Shown here piece after piece: positions 35,726-46,800 of a stretch of DNA of 64,000 nucleotides. The notes beneath the pieces are model-generated. The model was not told the origin of the DNA and searched no databases. It worked only from the letters and a program-made list of their open reading frames with translations. Positions within the stretch are counted from its first letter, which is position 1, and every line of letters starts with the position of its first letter. Both the position numbers and the translations under genes were made by a program. This DNA is from an uncultured Pelagibacteraceae bacterium (GTDB lineage: Bacteria > Pseudomonadota > Alphaproteobacteria > Pelagibacterales > Pelagibacteraceae): the NCBI GenBank assembly GCA_902523895.1, contig CABZAZ010000003.1:62001-126000 (forward strand). Reading direction: 5' to 3'.

Positions 35726-36309
35726 TTAATAAATCTGCTTCCTGGTGTTGAAATGGGAATTGAGTCTAATTCTTTTGGTATTTTGTTTGATTTATAAGTT
35801 GGTACTTCAATTTTAAGATGTGAAATTATTTTTTTTCTTATTTTCAATGTTTTCTTTGTTGATCTGTCAATAATTGTGGCGAAACCCACTAATATTGCAT
35901 TAGATTTTTTTATTAGTTTTACACATTCCATACTAGATTTTCCTGTCGTTATTACATCTTCAATAATAATAACTTTAGACCCTTTTTTAATTTTAAACCC
36001 TCTTCTTAATGTAAATTTACCTTTGACTCTTTCACAAAAAATCGTCTCTTTTTTTAAAATCCTACCAATTTCGTAACCTATCACAATACCACCAATGGCC
36101 GGTGCCAAAATTAAATCAAATTTTCTAAAATTTTTTTTGATTTTAAAAGCCAATGATTTACATATTTTTTCTGCTTTTGATGGATAACTTAAAAGTTTAG
36201 CACACTGGATATATTTTGAAGAATGTAATCCAGAAGATAAAATAAAGTGTCCTTCTAATAAAGCATTAGTCTTTCTTAAAATATCTAAGGATTTTTTGTG
36301 TGAAAGCAT
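35722..36309 (-). CDS. pyrE: Orotate phosphoribosyltransferase
   Basis: Adds phosphoribose to orotate in pyrimidine synthesis. The 195 residues include NALLEGHFILSSGLHSSKYIQ near 15-35, IGGIVIGYEIGR near 74-85 and the PRPP-binding VIIIEDVITTGKSSMECV near 111-128. The start lies 44 bases inside the end of the rsh gene. It is kept because the N-terminus MLSHKKSLDILRKTNALLEGH aligns with other PyrE proteins. The overlap is unusually long even for this genome. Confidence 0.93.
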   Translation of the reverse strand: MLSHKKSLDILRKTNALLEGHFILSSGLHSSKYIQCAKLLSYPSKAEKICKSLAFKIKKNFRKFDLILAPAIGGIVIGYEIGRILKKETIFCERVKGKFTLRRGFKIKKGSKVIIIEDVITTGKSSMECVKLIKKSNAILVGFATIIDRSTKKTLKIRKKIISHLKIEVPTYKSNKIPKELDSIPISTPGSRFIK

Positions 36310-38011
36310 TTCTTTTATCTTCGTGTCTAATTATCTTAAATTTTATACCTTTTTGTTTAAGCTCTGCAATAAAATTAGTAAAATTTTTCAAATCTCTTAT
36401 TATCAGCTGAAATTTAAAATTTATATAGTCAGGTTTTTTTCCAGCCATTACTAAATTTGAAATATTTAATTTATGTTCACCAATTAATGAACTTACATTT
36501 CCTAATTGTCCTGGCTTATCAGGTAATGAAATCCACAAAGTGGTATTGTATTTTTTTATTCTTTCCTGTTTCTCTTCACCTCTATCATGCCAATATCTTC
36601 TTATAGCAGCTCTGGCTTTTCCAGTTTTTGTTGTTGGAATCCAGTGAAGTGATGGTGACTGATTTTTCGAAGTAATTATTTTTATTCTATCACCATTTCT
36701 TAAAATTGATTGAAGCTCACTTTTATTTCCATTTATTTCACATCCAACTGCCGTATCACCAATTTTTGTATGGACGGCATAAGCGAAATCTATTGCAGTT
36801 GCATCTTTAGGTAATTTAATTACTGAACCTTTAGGAGTAAAACAAAAAACATTTTCCTGGAACATTTGAAGTTTAGTATATTCGTAAGAGTGTTCAGGAT
36901 TTTCATTTTTTTCTATGATTTCAACCAAATCTTTTAACCAATCATATTCTTTCCAGGTAAGAGAGTTGAATTTTTCTGAGGACTTATATTGCCAATGAGA
37001 TGCTATTCCTCTCTCAGCGAAATCGTGCATTTCTTTAGTTCTTATTTGAATTTCTATGGGTTTTCTATTAGATCCAATTACTGCAGTATGAATTGATTTA
37101 TAGCCATTAATTTTTGCTGAAGATATATAATCTTTAAATTTCCCAGGTATACAATTATATTCTTTGTGAATTATTCCTAAAGTTTTATAACAGTCATCAA
37201 TATTATCCAAAATAATTCTAAACCCAATAATATCTGTAATTTGTTCCAAAGAAACTCTTTTTTTCTGAACTTTTCTCCAGATTGAAAAAGGTGTTTTTTC
37301 TCTTCCATAAATTTTTGAAGAAATTTTATTTTGATCTAATAATTTCCTTATTTCAGTTGATAAGGTTTCAAAAATATCTTTTTTATCTAATTTTATTTCA
37401 TCAAGTCTTTTTTGGATTAACGATCTAGCTTCATTATTTAAAATTTCAAAAGAAAGATCTTCTAACTCATCCCTGATTCTATGCATTCCCATCCTGTCTG
37501 CCAATGGAGCATAAATTTCCATAGTTTCTTGGGAAATCCTTTTTCTTTTTTCCTCTTTTGAAATTGCTTTTATAGTTCTCATGTTATGTAATCGATCAGC
37601 AATTTTTACTAATAAAACTCTAATATCTTTTGAAGTTGCTAAAATTAATTTCCTAAAATTTTCTGCTTTGGAATTAGATGATGCATTATTTTCAAGTGCA
37701 GATATTTTTGTAACACCATCAACTAAATCTGCAACTTCATCTCCAAACTCACCTTTGATAGTTTCATAAGTAGCATATGTATCCTCTATTGTGTCATGTA
37801 ATAAACCCGTAGTTATGGTTGCACTATCTAATTTTAAATCAGTTAAGATATTTGCTACTTCAATTGGATGAACTGAGTACGGATCACCTGAGGCTCTTTT
37901 TTGATTGCTATGGGCCTTTACCGCAAAGTCATAGGCCTTATTTAACTTATCTGGGTTTAAAAACTTATTATATCCTTTTACTTTATTTATTAAATCATCT
38001 GAATTAAGCAT
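36266..38011 (-). CDS. (p)ppGpp synthetase/hydrolase, RSH family, compact
   Basis: Makes and degrades the alarmone (p)ppGpp. The 581 residues carry an HD hydrolase domain (His48 in VHPIEVA, LLHDTIEDT at about 71-79, VDGVTKIS near 107), a synthetase domain (YGREKTPFSIWRKVQKK near 232, DIIGFRIILD near 257, GYKSIHTAVIG near 305), a TGS domain (VFCFTPKGSVIKLPKDATAIDFAYA-like) and a C-terminal ACT domain. Typical SpoT proteins exceed 700 residues; the region between TGS and ACT is shortened. Both active sites look intact, so it is likely the sole bifunctional RSH enzyme. Confidence 0.93.
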   Translation of the reverse strand: MLNSDDLINKVKGYNKFLNPDKLNKAYDFAVKAHSNQKRASGDPYSVHPIEVANILTDLKLDSATITTGLLHDTIEDTYATYETIKGEFGDEVADLVDGVTKISALENNASSNSKAENFRKLILATSKDIRVLLVKIADRLHNMRTIKAISKEEKRKRISQETMEIYAPLADRMGMHRIRDELEDLSFEILNNEARSLIQKRLDEIKLDKKDIFETLSTEIRKLLDQNKISSKIYGREKTPFSIWRKVQKKRVSLEQITDIIGFRIILDNIDDCYKTLGIIHKEYNCIPGKFKDYISSAKINGYKSIHTAVIGSNRKPIEIQIRTKEMHDFAERGIASHWQYKSSEKFNSLTWKEYDWLKDLVEIIEKNENPEHSYEYTKLQMFQENVFCFTPKGSVIKLPKDATAIDFAYAVHTKIGDTAVGCEINGNKSELQSILRNGDRIKIITSKNQSPSLHWIPTTKTGKARAAIRRYWHDRGEEKQERIKKYNTTLWISLPDKPGQLGNVSSLIGEHKLNISNLVMAGKKPDYINFKFQLIIRDLKNFTNFIAELKQKGIKFKIIRHEDKRNAFTQKILRYFKKD

Positions 38012-38032
38012 ACATCTTATTATATCATTAAT

Positions 38033-38584
38033 TCAGATTTGTTTAATAGATCTTATGTCTCTATTTGGTAATGATATTATGAGTTTTTTAATGTGATCTT
38101 TGGAAATTGGGTGTTTCCAATTTTTATTTAATTCAAATAATGGAAAAAGGACAAAATTTCTATTGTGCATTCTTGGATGCGGTAAATTGATTTTTTGACT
38201 AATTATTTTACTTTTATAATCAATTATGTCTATATCACATTCTCTAGGGGCATTTTTATACCTTTTTTTACGACCGAGGCAAATTTCAATGTCTTTAGAT
38301 ACTTTAAGTAATTCTAAAGGTTTTAGATCAGAAATAACTTCTAAGACAATATTTAAGTATTTAGGTTTACTTTCATCTGGCCATGATAAACTCTCATAAA
38401 AATTTGATGATTTGACAAGTCTGATATTTCTTAAAGATAATTCATACTTAGCTCGTTCGATTTTATATCTTCTGTTTCCTAAATTTGAGCCTATACCTAA
38501 ATAGATACGATCAGCTTGATTTTCTAAAATATCTTGATTTGTCACGATTCCAATCCCTATCCTTTTTACTAGCTCTTTTGTCAT
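38033..38584 (-). CDS. folK: 2-amino-4-hydroxy-6-hydroxymethyldihydropteridine pyrophosphokinase
   Basis: Folate pathway kinase. Core motifs are [40 protein letters not shown] and [21 protein letters not shown], with [19 protein letters not shown] at the end. The longest frame of 183 residues overlaps smpB by 74 bases. A GTG at 38544 would give a 34-base overlap and start about 17 residues before YLGIGSN; I cannot decide between them, and families usually start near YLGIGSN. Confidence 0.9.
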   Translation of the reverse strand: MTKELVKRIGIGIVTNQDILENQADRIYLGIGSNLGNRRYKIERAKYELSLRNIRLVKSSNFYESLSWPDESKPKYLNIVLEVISDLKPLELLKVSKDIEICLGRKKRYKNAPRECDIDIIDYKSKIISQKINLPHPRMHNRNFVLFPLFELNKNWKHPISKDHIKKLIISLPNRDIRSIKQI

Positions 38585-38981
38585 GCATTTTTTTTCCTTT
38601 TGCTACCGCAAGTTCAATTTTTGCTTTTCCTTTTTTAAAATACATTTTAGTGGGAACAATGGTAAGACCGTCTCTTTGCATTTTTCCTATTAATTTATTT
38701 ATTTCCCGTTTATTTAAAAGTAACTTTCTTTCATCTGTTGGATTGTGGTTAGAATAACTGGCTTGTTTATAAGATGCTATATGAGAATTGATTAAGATCA
38801 ACTCGCCATCTTTTTCAACAGCATATGAATCAGCAATATTTACTTTTCCTTCTCTTATTGATTTAATCTCAGAGCCTTTAAGGACAATCCCAGCTTCTAA
38901 TAAATCTTCAAAAAAATAATTAAAACTAGCCTTTCTATTCAAACATATTATTTTTAAACCAGAATTGGTTTTTTTGTTCAT
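38511..38981 (-). CDS. smpB: SsrA-binding protein SmpB
   Basis: Partner of tmRNA in rescue of stalled ribosomes. The 156 residues show [39 protein letters not shown] near 15-53 as the OB-fold, the [13 protein letters not shown] segment, and the basic C-terminal tail [18 protein letters not shown]. It shares one base with the dapA stop. The matching tmRNA gene was not found in the window. Confidence 0.96.
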   Translation of the reverse strand: MNKKTNSGLKIICLNRKASFNYFFEDLLEAGIVLKGSEIKSIREGKVNIADSYAVEKDGELILINSHIASYKQASYSNHNPTDERKLLLNKREINKLIGKMQRDGLTIVPTKMYFKKGKAKIELAVAKGKKMHDKRASKKDRDWNRDKSRYFRKSS

Positions 38982-39862
38982 TAAATTAATTTAGCTGTAT
39001 GAAGAGCCTTTTTAACAATTTCTTTAGTAGAGTCTGTTACTTTTACTAATGGTAATCTTACATCGTCATCACATAAGTCTAGTAGTTTTGCAGCGTACTT
39101 CACTGGGCTAGGATTGCTTTCAACAAACATAGCGTGATGAACAGGCTGCAATATTTCATTTAATCTCTCTGCCTCTTTAATTTCATTATCATTATTAGAC
39201 TTTGAAAATCTTTGGAAATCAGAACAAAGTTTTGGAGCAATGTTAGCTGTTACACTTATAGCACCTACTCCACCTTTTCTATTAAACTCTAAAGCGTTAT
39301 CATCGTTTCCTGTTAATTGTATAAAATCTTTGCCTAATTTTTTTAGTGTTTTGTCTACTCTTGTTAAATCTCCTGTTGCATCCTTAACACCAATAATATT
39401 TTTTAATTCAAATAATCTTGCCATTGTTTCAACTGACATATCAATCACTGATCTTCCGGGAATGTTATAAATGAGAATTGGAATTCCACATTTATCATTG
39501 ATAGCTTTATAATGTTGATAAAGTCCCTCTTGAGTAGGCTTATTATAATATGGAGTTACAATTAAAGCTCCATCTGCTCCCATTTTTTCGGCATGCGTAG
39601 TCAATGAAATAGCTTCCTCAGTAGAATTTGACCCAGTACCAGCAAATACAGGTAATTTTCCATTACTTTCCTTGACACATAAATCAATTACCCTTTCATG
39701 CTCATTATGGCTTAAAGTTGGAGACTCACCAGTTGTTCCAGCAGGAACCAAACCATTTGTCCCATTTTCAATATGAAAATGTATTAACTTAATGTAAGTT
39801 TCATCATCAAGTTTATCATTTTTAAACGGAGTGACTAAAGCAACATTTGATCCTTTGAACAT
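38981..39862 (-). CDS. dapA: 4-hydroxy-tetrahydrodipicolinate synthase
   Basis: First committed step of diaminopimelate and lysine synthesis. The 293-residue TIM barrel has [14 protein letters not shown] near 42-55, [16 protein letters not shown] near 103-118, Tyr132 in [10 protein letters not shown] and the Schiff-base Lys160 in [11 protein letters not shown]. The dapA-smpB order is a common alphaproteobacterial pair. The start is 43 bases from the divergent transglycosylase start. Confidence 0.96.
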   Translation of the reverse strand: MFKGSNVALVTPFKNDKLDDETYIKLIHFHIENGTNGLVPAGTTGESPTLSHNEHERVIDLCVKESNGKLPVFAGTGSNSTEEAISLTTHAEKMGADGALIVTPYYNKPTQEGLYQHYKAINDKCGIPILIYNIPGRSVIDMSVETMARLFELKNIIGVKDATGDLTRVDKTLKKLGKDFIQLTGNDDNALEFNRKGGVGAISVTANIAPKLCSDFQRFSKSNNDNEIKEAERLNEILQPVHHAMFVESNPSPVKYAAKLLDLCDDDVRLPLVKVTDSTKEIVKKALHTAKLI

Positions 39863-39905
39863 AAATACTTATAACATAGTTTGTGGATTCATATACCAAA
39901 AGATT

Positions 39906-42125
39906 ATGCTAAAAAAATTCATATTTTTTATCAATTTATTTTTCTTCTCCACTATTACTATTTTATTTTCTGCAGAAATAATACCTTTAAAGAAACCAAT
40001 TCAAACTAAAGCAGAAAAAGATCAAAAATTATTAATTGATGTAATGAAGCCTCTGCCAAAACCAGTTCCCAAAAAAATAGTAGAGGAAATTGAAAAAAAG
40101 CCTGAGGATGAAATAAAGTTAAAAGCTGAGAAAGACTTGGGTATTATTCTACCAAAAAAGAAACCTTTAATTGCAGGAACCAAAAAAATCGATACAGCAA
40201 AAAAATCTAAATATTATAATAAGAAAGATTTCGAAATTGCAAAAAAGGCTATTTCAGAGATGAAACAAGCAAAATGGCCTAACGCATTGAAAACAGCAAA
40301 AAGAGCCAAAGATAAATCAATCTATAATTTCATACAATGGAGACACCTACTGACTAAAGGAAACAAAGCATCATATTATGACTATAAAACTTTCATAGAC
40401 AGAAACGAGGATTATCCTCGATTAGGAAGGATAAGATATTTGGCAGAGCATAAACTTTCTACAGACACTATTTCACCTAAAAAAATAATCAATTGGTTCG
40501 GTGATGATGAGCCTTTAAGTGGTTTTGGAAAAATGATTCTTGGAGAAAGTATAATTCTTAGTGGTAATACGCAAAAAGGTGTCTCTTATATCAAAGAAGG
40601 ATGGATTACTGCAGAACTAAGTAAATCTGAATTAAGATTCTATAGAAAAAAATTCAAAAAGTATCTCAATGCGGATGATTATATTAAGAGAGCAGATTAC
40701 TTAGCTTGGAATAATAAATACTGGGATTTAAAACGATTATTAAGATATTTACCCAAAGATTATGAGTTGCTTTACACAGCACGTCAATTGTTAATGAGTA
40801 AATCGTATGGTGTAGATAATGCTATTTCCAAAGTTCCAGCAAAATTTAAAAATGATGCGGGTTTAAATTACGACAGATTAAAATGGAGAAGAAAAAGAGG
40901 AAGAGTTGATAGTTCTGTTGAAATTTTGGTAAAAATTAAAAATACCAAAGATTATTTAGTTAGACCAGATAAGTGGTGGTTTGAAAGAGAAATCATTTCA
41001 AGATCATTAATTTATAAAAAGAAGTATGCTTTAGCTTATAAAATTGCAAGTAATCATGCCTTGACTGATGGACCTGAGTATGCAGCTGCGGAATGGATGA
41101 GCGGATGGATAGCATTAAGTTTTTTAGATGATCCTTTATTAGCTAAGGATCATTTTGAAAATTTTTATAATAACGTTGGTTATCCAATAAGTACTTCTAG
41201 AGGAGCCTATTGGTTAGCTAAAACTTATCAGAAACTTGGTAAAAATGAATTAGCTAATGAATGGTTTGGTAAAGCATCTAATTTTCTTACTACATATTAT
41301 GGTCAGTTAGCATTTATGGAGTTAAATCCCAATCAACCTTTTGAACTATCTAAAGATATTGAAGTTTCAAAAGAATATAGAGACTATTTTTTTAAAAAAG
41401 AATTAGTCAAAACAGTTTATCTTCTTGATGAGCTGAATGAAGACAAATATACAAAACATATTTTAAGACATTTAGCTAATGATGATATAAATAATGGTAG
41501 TGAAGTTTTAGCATCAGAATTAGCAACAAGCATTGATAGATTTGATTTTGCTATTCAAATAGCAAAAATTGCATCATATGAAAAAAGATTTCATAACAAA
41601 TATAATTATCCAATTATAAGTACTCCAAATTACATAAATGGAAGAAAAATTCCTGATACTGCATTTATACTATCAATAATAAGACAAGAAAGTGAATTTG
41701 ATTTAAGTGCTAACAGTCACGCAGGCGCAAAAGGATTAATGCAGCTCATGCCTTACACAGCAAAGGTAGTTGCTAAACAAGCAAAACTTCCTTATTCAAA
41801 ATCTAGATTAACAAGAGATGCAGAATATAATATCAATTTAGGTTCTCACTATATAGCAGGCCTAATTTTAGAATATGATGGTGCTTATCCGTTTGCAATA
41901 GCGGCTTATAATGCCGGACCTAAAAGAGTCAGATATTGGAAAAAAATAAATAAAAATCCACAAAAGAACCAAATTGATTATGTAAACTGGATTGAATTAA
42001 TCAAATTTAAAGAAACAAGAAATTATGTGCAAAGAGTACTGGAGAACTATAACGTCTATCGTTATATTTTAGCTCAAAAGCCAGTTACAATGATAAACTT
42101 CTTTAAGGATGATCCATTGTACTAA
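39906..42125 (+). CDS. Soluble lytic murein transglycosylase
   Basis: Periplasmic peptidoglycan lyase with a C-terminal lysozyme-like domain. I start at the ATG at 39906, giving 739 residues that begin with the signal peptide MLKKFIFFINLFFFSTITILFSA; a longer frame to 39831 would overlap dapA. The middle is a long helical superhelix, as in Slt70. The catalytic domain has SIIRQESEFDLSANSHAGAKGLMQLMP with its Glu, then YNINLGSHYIAGLI and AIAAYNAGPKRVRYW. Residues 30-100 hold a lysine/proline-rich linker. Confidence 0.93.
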   Translation: MLKKFIFFINLFFFSTITILFSAEIIPLKKPIQTKAEKDQKLLIDVMKPLPKPVPKKIVEEIEKKPEDEIKLKAEKDLGIILPKKKPLIAGTKKIDTAKKSKYYNKKDFEIAKKAISEMKQAKWPNALKTAKRAKDKSIYNFIQWRHLLTKGNKASYYDYKTFIDRNEDYPRLGRIRYLAEHKLSTDTISPKKIINWFGDDEPLSGFGKMILGESIILSGNTQKGVSYIKEGWITAELSKSELRFYRKKFKKYLNADDYIKRADYLAWNNKYWDLKRLLRYLPKDYELLYTARQLLMSKSYGVDNAISKVPAKFKNDAGLNYDRLKWRRKRGRVDSSVEILVKIKNTKDYLVRPDKWWFEREIISRSLIYKKKYALAYKIASNHALTDGPEYAAAEWMSGWIALSFLDDPLLAKDHFENFYNNVGYPISTSRGAYWLAKTYQKLGKNELANEWFGKASNFLTTYYGQLAFMELNPNQPFELSKDIEVSKEYRDYFFKKELVKTVYLLDELNEDKYTKHILRHLANDDINNGSEVLASELATSIDRFDFAIQIAKIASYEKRFHNKYNYPIISTPNYINGRKIPDTAFILSIIRQESEFDLSANSHAGAKGLMQLMPYTAKVVAKQAKLPYSKSRLTRDAEYNINLGSHYIAGLILEYDGAYPFAIAAYNAGPKRVRYWKKINKNPQKNQIDYVNWIELIKFKETRNYVQRVLENYNVYRYILAQKPVTMINFFKDDPLY

Positions 42126-42128
42126 AAA

Positions 42129-42220
42129 TGGCGGAAGAGGAGGGATTCGAACCCTCGGTACAAGTTTCCTCGCACGGTCATTTAGCAAACGACTGGTTTC
42201 AGCCTCTCACCCACTCTTCC
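42129..42220 (-). tRNA. tRNA-Ser (anticodon GCT)
   Basis: On the minus strand the acceptor stem GGAAGAG pairs with CTCTTCC. The anticodon arm is GTCGT, loop TTGCTAA, ATGAC, with anticodon GCT. A long variable arm typical of class II tRNAs is present, and the T-arm has GGTTCGAATCC. The discriminator G and CCA are encoded (42129-42132). It ends 3 bases from the convergent transglycosylase stop. Confidence 0.96.
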
Positions 42221-42243
42221 AATAAATTTGTCACTGCTGATTG

Positions 42244-42281
42244 TATTGAATAATCAATATTTATAAAGTAATTATTCAATA
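42244..42281. promoter_or_regulatory. Perfect 11-base inverted repeat at the soxB start
   Basis: TATTGAATAAT at 42244-42254 is the exact reverse complement of ATTATTCAATA at 42271-42281, with a 16-base spacer, and the right arm ends 3 bases before the soxB ATG. It may be an operator or an RNA hairpin over the translation start. AT-rich composition raises the chance of coincidence. Confidence 0.4.
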
Positions 42282-42284
42282 ATT

Positions 42285-43538
42285 ATGAAAAATAAGTATT
42301 CAATATTTTCACTTATTAAAAACGCTTTTTCTTATCATGAAAATTGGGAGAAAGCTTGGAAAGATCCTGAGCCTAAAAAAGAATATGATGCGATAATAGT
42401 TGGTGGTGGAGGACATGGTCTTGCAACTGCTTATTATCTAGCAAAAAAACATAACATGAAGAACATTGCTGTTGTTGAAAAAGGTTGGATAGGAGGAGGA
42501 AATACTGGTCGAAATACTACAATAATTAGATCTAATTATTTATGGGATGCAAGCGCAGGCCTATATGACCATGCTCTTAAAATTTGGGAAGATTTGTCAC
42601 AAGAATTAAATTATAATGTTATGTTTAGTCAAAGAGGAGTTATGAATCTTGCACATAATTTGCAAGATGTTAGAGATTTAAAAAGAAGAACTCACGCAAA
42701 TAGATTGAATGGTATTGATGCAGTTTATTTAAATACCGAAGAAGTTAAAAAATTTTGTCCAATTATAAATACCTCACAGGATATTCGTTATCCAGTTTTA
42801 GGCGGAACCCTTCAAAGAAGAGCCGGTACAGCTAGGCATGATGCTGTTGCTTGGGGATATGCAAGAGGCGCTGATGAAATGGGTGTTGATATAATTCAAA
42901 ATTGTGAGGTAAAAGGAATAAAAAGAAATGGTGATACAGTTGAAGGAATTGAAACAACTAAAGGATTTATCAAAACAAAAAAGATTGGAGTTGTAGCAGC
43001 TGGTCACTCCAGTGTAATAGCGAACATGGCTGGATTGAAATTACCTTTGGAAAGTAAACCACTTCAAGCTTTAGTGTCTGAACCAGTAAAACCGATAATA
43101 GATACAGTTGTAATGTCTAACGCTGTGCATGCATATGTCAGCCAATCTGATAAGGGAGAATTGGTTATTGGAGCAGGAACCGATGATTATGTGTCTTACT
43201 CTCAAAAAGGAAGTCATGATATTGTGGAAGGAACTTTAAATGCAATTTTAGAACTATATCCAATATTTAGTAGAATGAGAATGCTTCGTCAGTGGGGTGG
43301 AATAGTTGATATATGTCCTGATGCAAGTCCAATCATAAGTAAAACATCAATTAAGGGTTTGTACTTTAATTGTGGTTGGGGAACAGGAGGTTTTAAAGCT
43401 ACACCTGGCTCAGGGGATTTATTTGCTCACACAATTGCAAATGACGAACCTCATAAATTAAATGCTGCGTTTAATATAAATAGATTTGTAAGCGGTGATC
43501 TAGTTGATGAACATGGTGCAGCCGCTGTTGCACACTAA
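42285..43538 (+). CDS. soxB: Sarcosine oxidase subunit beta
   Basis: FAD- and FMN-binding subunit of heterotetrameric sarcosine oxidase, which demethylates sarcosine to glycine with transfer of the methyl carbon to tetrahydrofolate. The 417 residues have the dinucleotide motif [22 protein letters not shown] near 34-55, [20 protein letters not shown] near 64-83, and [22 protein letters not shown] and [20 protein letters not shown] later. It leads the soxBDAG operon. An inverted repeat lies just before its ATG. Confidence 0.96.
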   Translation: MKNKYSIFSLIKNAFSYHENWEKAWKDPEPKKEYDAIIVGGGGHGLATAYYLAKKHNMKNIAVVEKGWIGGGNTGRNTTIIRSNYLWDASAGLYDHALKIWEDLSQELNYNVMFSQRGVMNLAHNLQDVRDLKRRTHANRLNGIDAVYLNTEEVKKFCPIINTSQDIRYPVLGGTLQRRAGTARHDAVAWGYARGADEMGVDIIQNCEVKGIKRNGDTVEGIETTKGFIKTKKIGVVAAGHSSVIANMAGLKLPLESKPLQALVSEPVKPIIDTVVMSNAVHAYVSQSDKGELVIGAGTDDYVSYSQKGSHDIVEGTLNAILELYPIFSRMRMLRQWGGIVDICPDASPIISKTSIKGLYFNCGWGTGGFKATPGSGDLFAHTIANDEPHKLNAAFNINRFVSGDLVDEHGAAAVAH

Positions 43539-43813
43539 TGTTTTTAATTAATTGTCCTTTTTGTGGTGAGAGAGAACAAAGCGAATTCAAAGCTGGTGGT
43601 GAAGCACATATTGTAAGGCCAAAACAACCTACAGAACTAAGTGATGATGAATGGGCAGAATACTTGTTCATGAGAAAAAATATAAAAGGAATTCAGTTTG
43701 AAAGATGGAATCATGTTCATGGTTGTAGAAAATGGTTCAATATGGTTAGGGATACGTCAAACGACCAAATAAAAGCTGTATACAAAATGGGTGAAAAACC
43801 ACCAGTAAAGTAG
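43538..43813 (+). CDS. soxD: Sarcosine oxidase subunit delta
   Basis: A 91-residue zinc-binding small subunit. The start LINCPFCGEREQSEFKAGGEAH (about 3-24) supplies two Cys and a His, and HVHGCRKWFNMVRDT near 65-79 supplies the remaining Cys. The core YLFMRKNIKGIQFERWNH is typical. It shares one base with the TAA of soxB (TAATG), so the subunits are made together. Confidence 0.95.
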   Translation: MFLINCPFCGEREQSEFKAGGEAHIVRPKQPTELSDDEWAEYLFMRKNIKGIQFERWNHVHGCRKWFNMVRDTSNDQIKAVYKMGEKPPVK

Positions 43814-43814
43814 A

Positions 43815-46800
43815 ATGACTAATAATTTAAGATTTAAAACAAGCAAATTTATTGATGAAACTTATCGAGTTTCTTTTAAATTTAATAACAAAACATATTA
43901 TGGTTTTAAAGGTGATACTCTAGCATCAGCTTTATTAGCTAATGGCATTCATCTTGTTGGACGAAGTTTTAAATATCATAGACCTCGAGGAATTATGACA
44001 TCAGGTTCTGAAGAACCAAATGCAATTATTCAATTGCATGATAATTCCTCAAGAACTGAACCTAATGTAAGAGCTACAGAAGTGGAAATATATGAAGGTT
44101 TAGTTGCATCTAGTCAAAATTGTTGGCCTAGCGTTAATTTTGATATTGGAGGAATTAATAATCTATTATCCCCTATCTTACCTGCAGGTTTTTATTATAA
44201 AACTTTTATGTGGCCTGCAAGTTTCTGGGAAAAGTATGAATACTTTATTAGAAAATCTGCAGGTTTAGGTAAATCACCTAAAGTAGCTGATCCAGACATA
44301 TATGAACATAAATATATTCATTGTGATGTTTTAGTTATCGGAGCAGGTATATCAGGAATAATGGCAGCTAAAATGGCAGCTAAAAATGGTTTTAAGACTC
44401 TTTTAGTTGATGAAAAATCTTATTTGGGGGGATCTTCTATTTATGATAACTCAGAATTTTCAAAGATTAATAATCAAATAACAAGTTCATGGTTAGAAAA
44501 AGAAATCAACGAAATATCTAAATTAGAAAATTTAGAAATAAAAATAAGAACTAGCGTTGCAGCATTTCATGGATACAACTTTTTATTGGCCCGTGAAAAT
44601 CTCACTGATCATTTACCAATTAATCAAAGAGAAAATAAAGTAAGACAAAGATTATTAAAAATTAGAGCTAAAAAAGTAATCACAGCAACTGGCTCTATAG
44701 AAAGACCTTTAATATTTGATAATAATGATCGTCCAGGGATACTGTTATCCTCAGCAATCAAAAAATATATTGATTTATACGGTGTGGCTTGTGGTGAAAA
44801 TAATGTTCTTTTTACCAATAACGATACCGCGTATGAAACAGCCATGAGCTTAATTCAAAGAGGAATTAAGATTAATGCAATAATTGATAACAGAGAACAA
44901 ATTGACTCTAAAATTTCATACGAAGTTGAGAAAAATAATATTAAAATTTACAAAGGTTATACTGTCGTTGATACTTACGGATATAGAAGAATTAATAAAA
45001 TATCCATCATGAAACTTTCAAAAGATGGTCAAACAGTAATTGGTGACAAAACAAAGTTGAATTGTGATTGTTTAGGTGTATCTGGTGGTTGGACTCCAGC
45101 AGTACACTTGTTTACACAATCAGGAGGTAAATTAAAATTTAGAGAAGAAGACCAAGTATTTATACCTGATGTTTATCCTTCAGATCAAATAAGTATTGGA
45201 TCTTGTAATGGAGACTTTGGTTTAGAGGAAATAATAAAGAATACCTTGTCTTCCATTAAAAAGTTTCTTGATATTGATAATTCTGAATACAAAACTGTTG
45301 AAACAATCTCAGGTTTAAATCAATCAAAGAGAAATATTTGGTTACTACCATCTGATAAATCCATAGGGAAAACTAAATCTTTTGTTGATTATCAAAACGA
45401 TGCAACTGCAAAAGATATTAAATTAGCTTTAAGAGAAGGTTTTAGATCGATAGAACATGTAAAAAGATACACTACTACTGGTATGGGTACTGATCAAGGT
45501 AAACTTGGTAATATGCATGCTCTTGGAATTATCTCAGAAACAGCGGGAACTAAAATGGGTGAACACGGAACTACAACTTTTAGACCTCCTTATACACCTC
45601 TTACTTTTGGAACTATTGTTGGAAGAAATGTAGGAGAATTTTTTGATATATTTAGACGTACTCCAATACATGATTGGCATGTTGCCAACAAAGCTGAATT
45701 TGAAAACGTTGGTCAATGGAAAAGAGCTTGGTACTATCCTAAGGATAATGAAAATATGCATCAAGCAGTGCAAAGAGAAAGTAAAGCTGCCAGAGACTCA
45801 GCAGGTATTCTAGATGCATCTACATTAGGAAAAATTGACATTCAGGGAACTGATGCCTCAGAATTTTTAAATCGTGTTTATACTAATGCTTGGTCAAAAC
45901 TTGCAGTGGGTAAATGTCGTTATGGTTTAATGTTAAATGAAGATGGAATGGTTTATGATGATGGAGTAACTACTAGATTGGATGAGAATCATTATATCAT
46001 GACCACTACTACTGGCGGTGCGGCTAACGTTTTAGGAAAACTTGAAGATTATCTTCAAACAGAATGGCCTGAATTAGATGTTTATCTATCTTCTGTAACT
46101 GATCATTATGCAACAATAAGTGTTTGCGGTCCTAATAGTAAAAAAATTGTCTCAAAAGTTATTCCTGATTTAGATCTTTCTGATGAAAAGTTTCCACATA
46201 TGTCATTTAAAAATGCAAAAATAGACAACATTAAATGTAGAGTAATGAGGATTAGTTTTACTGGAGAACATAGTTATGAAATTAATATTCAAGCAAACTA
46301 TGGTAAATCTGTTTGGGAAAAATGTATGGAAGCCGGTAAAGATTTTAATATTACGCCTTATGGAACTGAAACGATGCACTTATTAAGAGCAGAAAAAGGT
46401 TTTATAATAGTTGGTCAAGACACTGATGCAACCATGACACCAATAGATTTACAAATGGATTGGATAGTAAGCAAAAAGAAATTCGATTTCATTGGAAAAA
46501 GATCATTATATAGATCTGATACAATTAGGGAGGATAGAAAACAATTGGTTGGTTTATTAACAGAAAATCCTGAGGAAGTTTTGGAAGAAGGTGCACAGAT
46601 AGTTGCTGATATAAAAAAAACACCTATTGAAATGCTTGGCCATGTAACCTCAAGTTATTACAGCCCAAACTTAAAAAAATCTATTGCGTTAGGTGTAGTT
46701 AAAGGTGGAAAGAATATGTTTGGACAAAAATTAATTATACCAATGGAGAATAAAAATATTAATGTGACTGTAGCTGATCCAGTTTTTTTGGATAAAGAAG

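Noticed and set aside
36266-36309. The 44-base rsh/pyrE overlap as a sign of a wrong pyrE start or frameshift
   Set aside because: Both protein ends align with their families, so the overlap is accepted as real.
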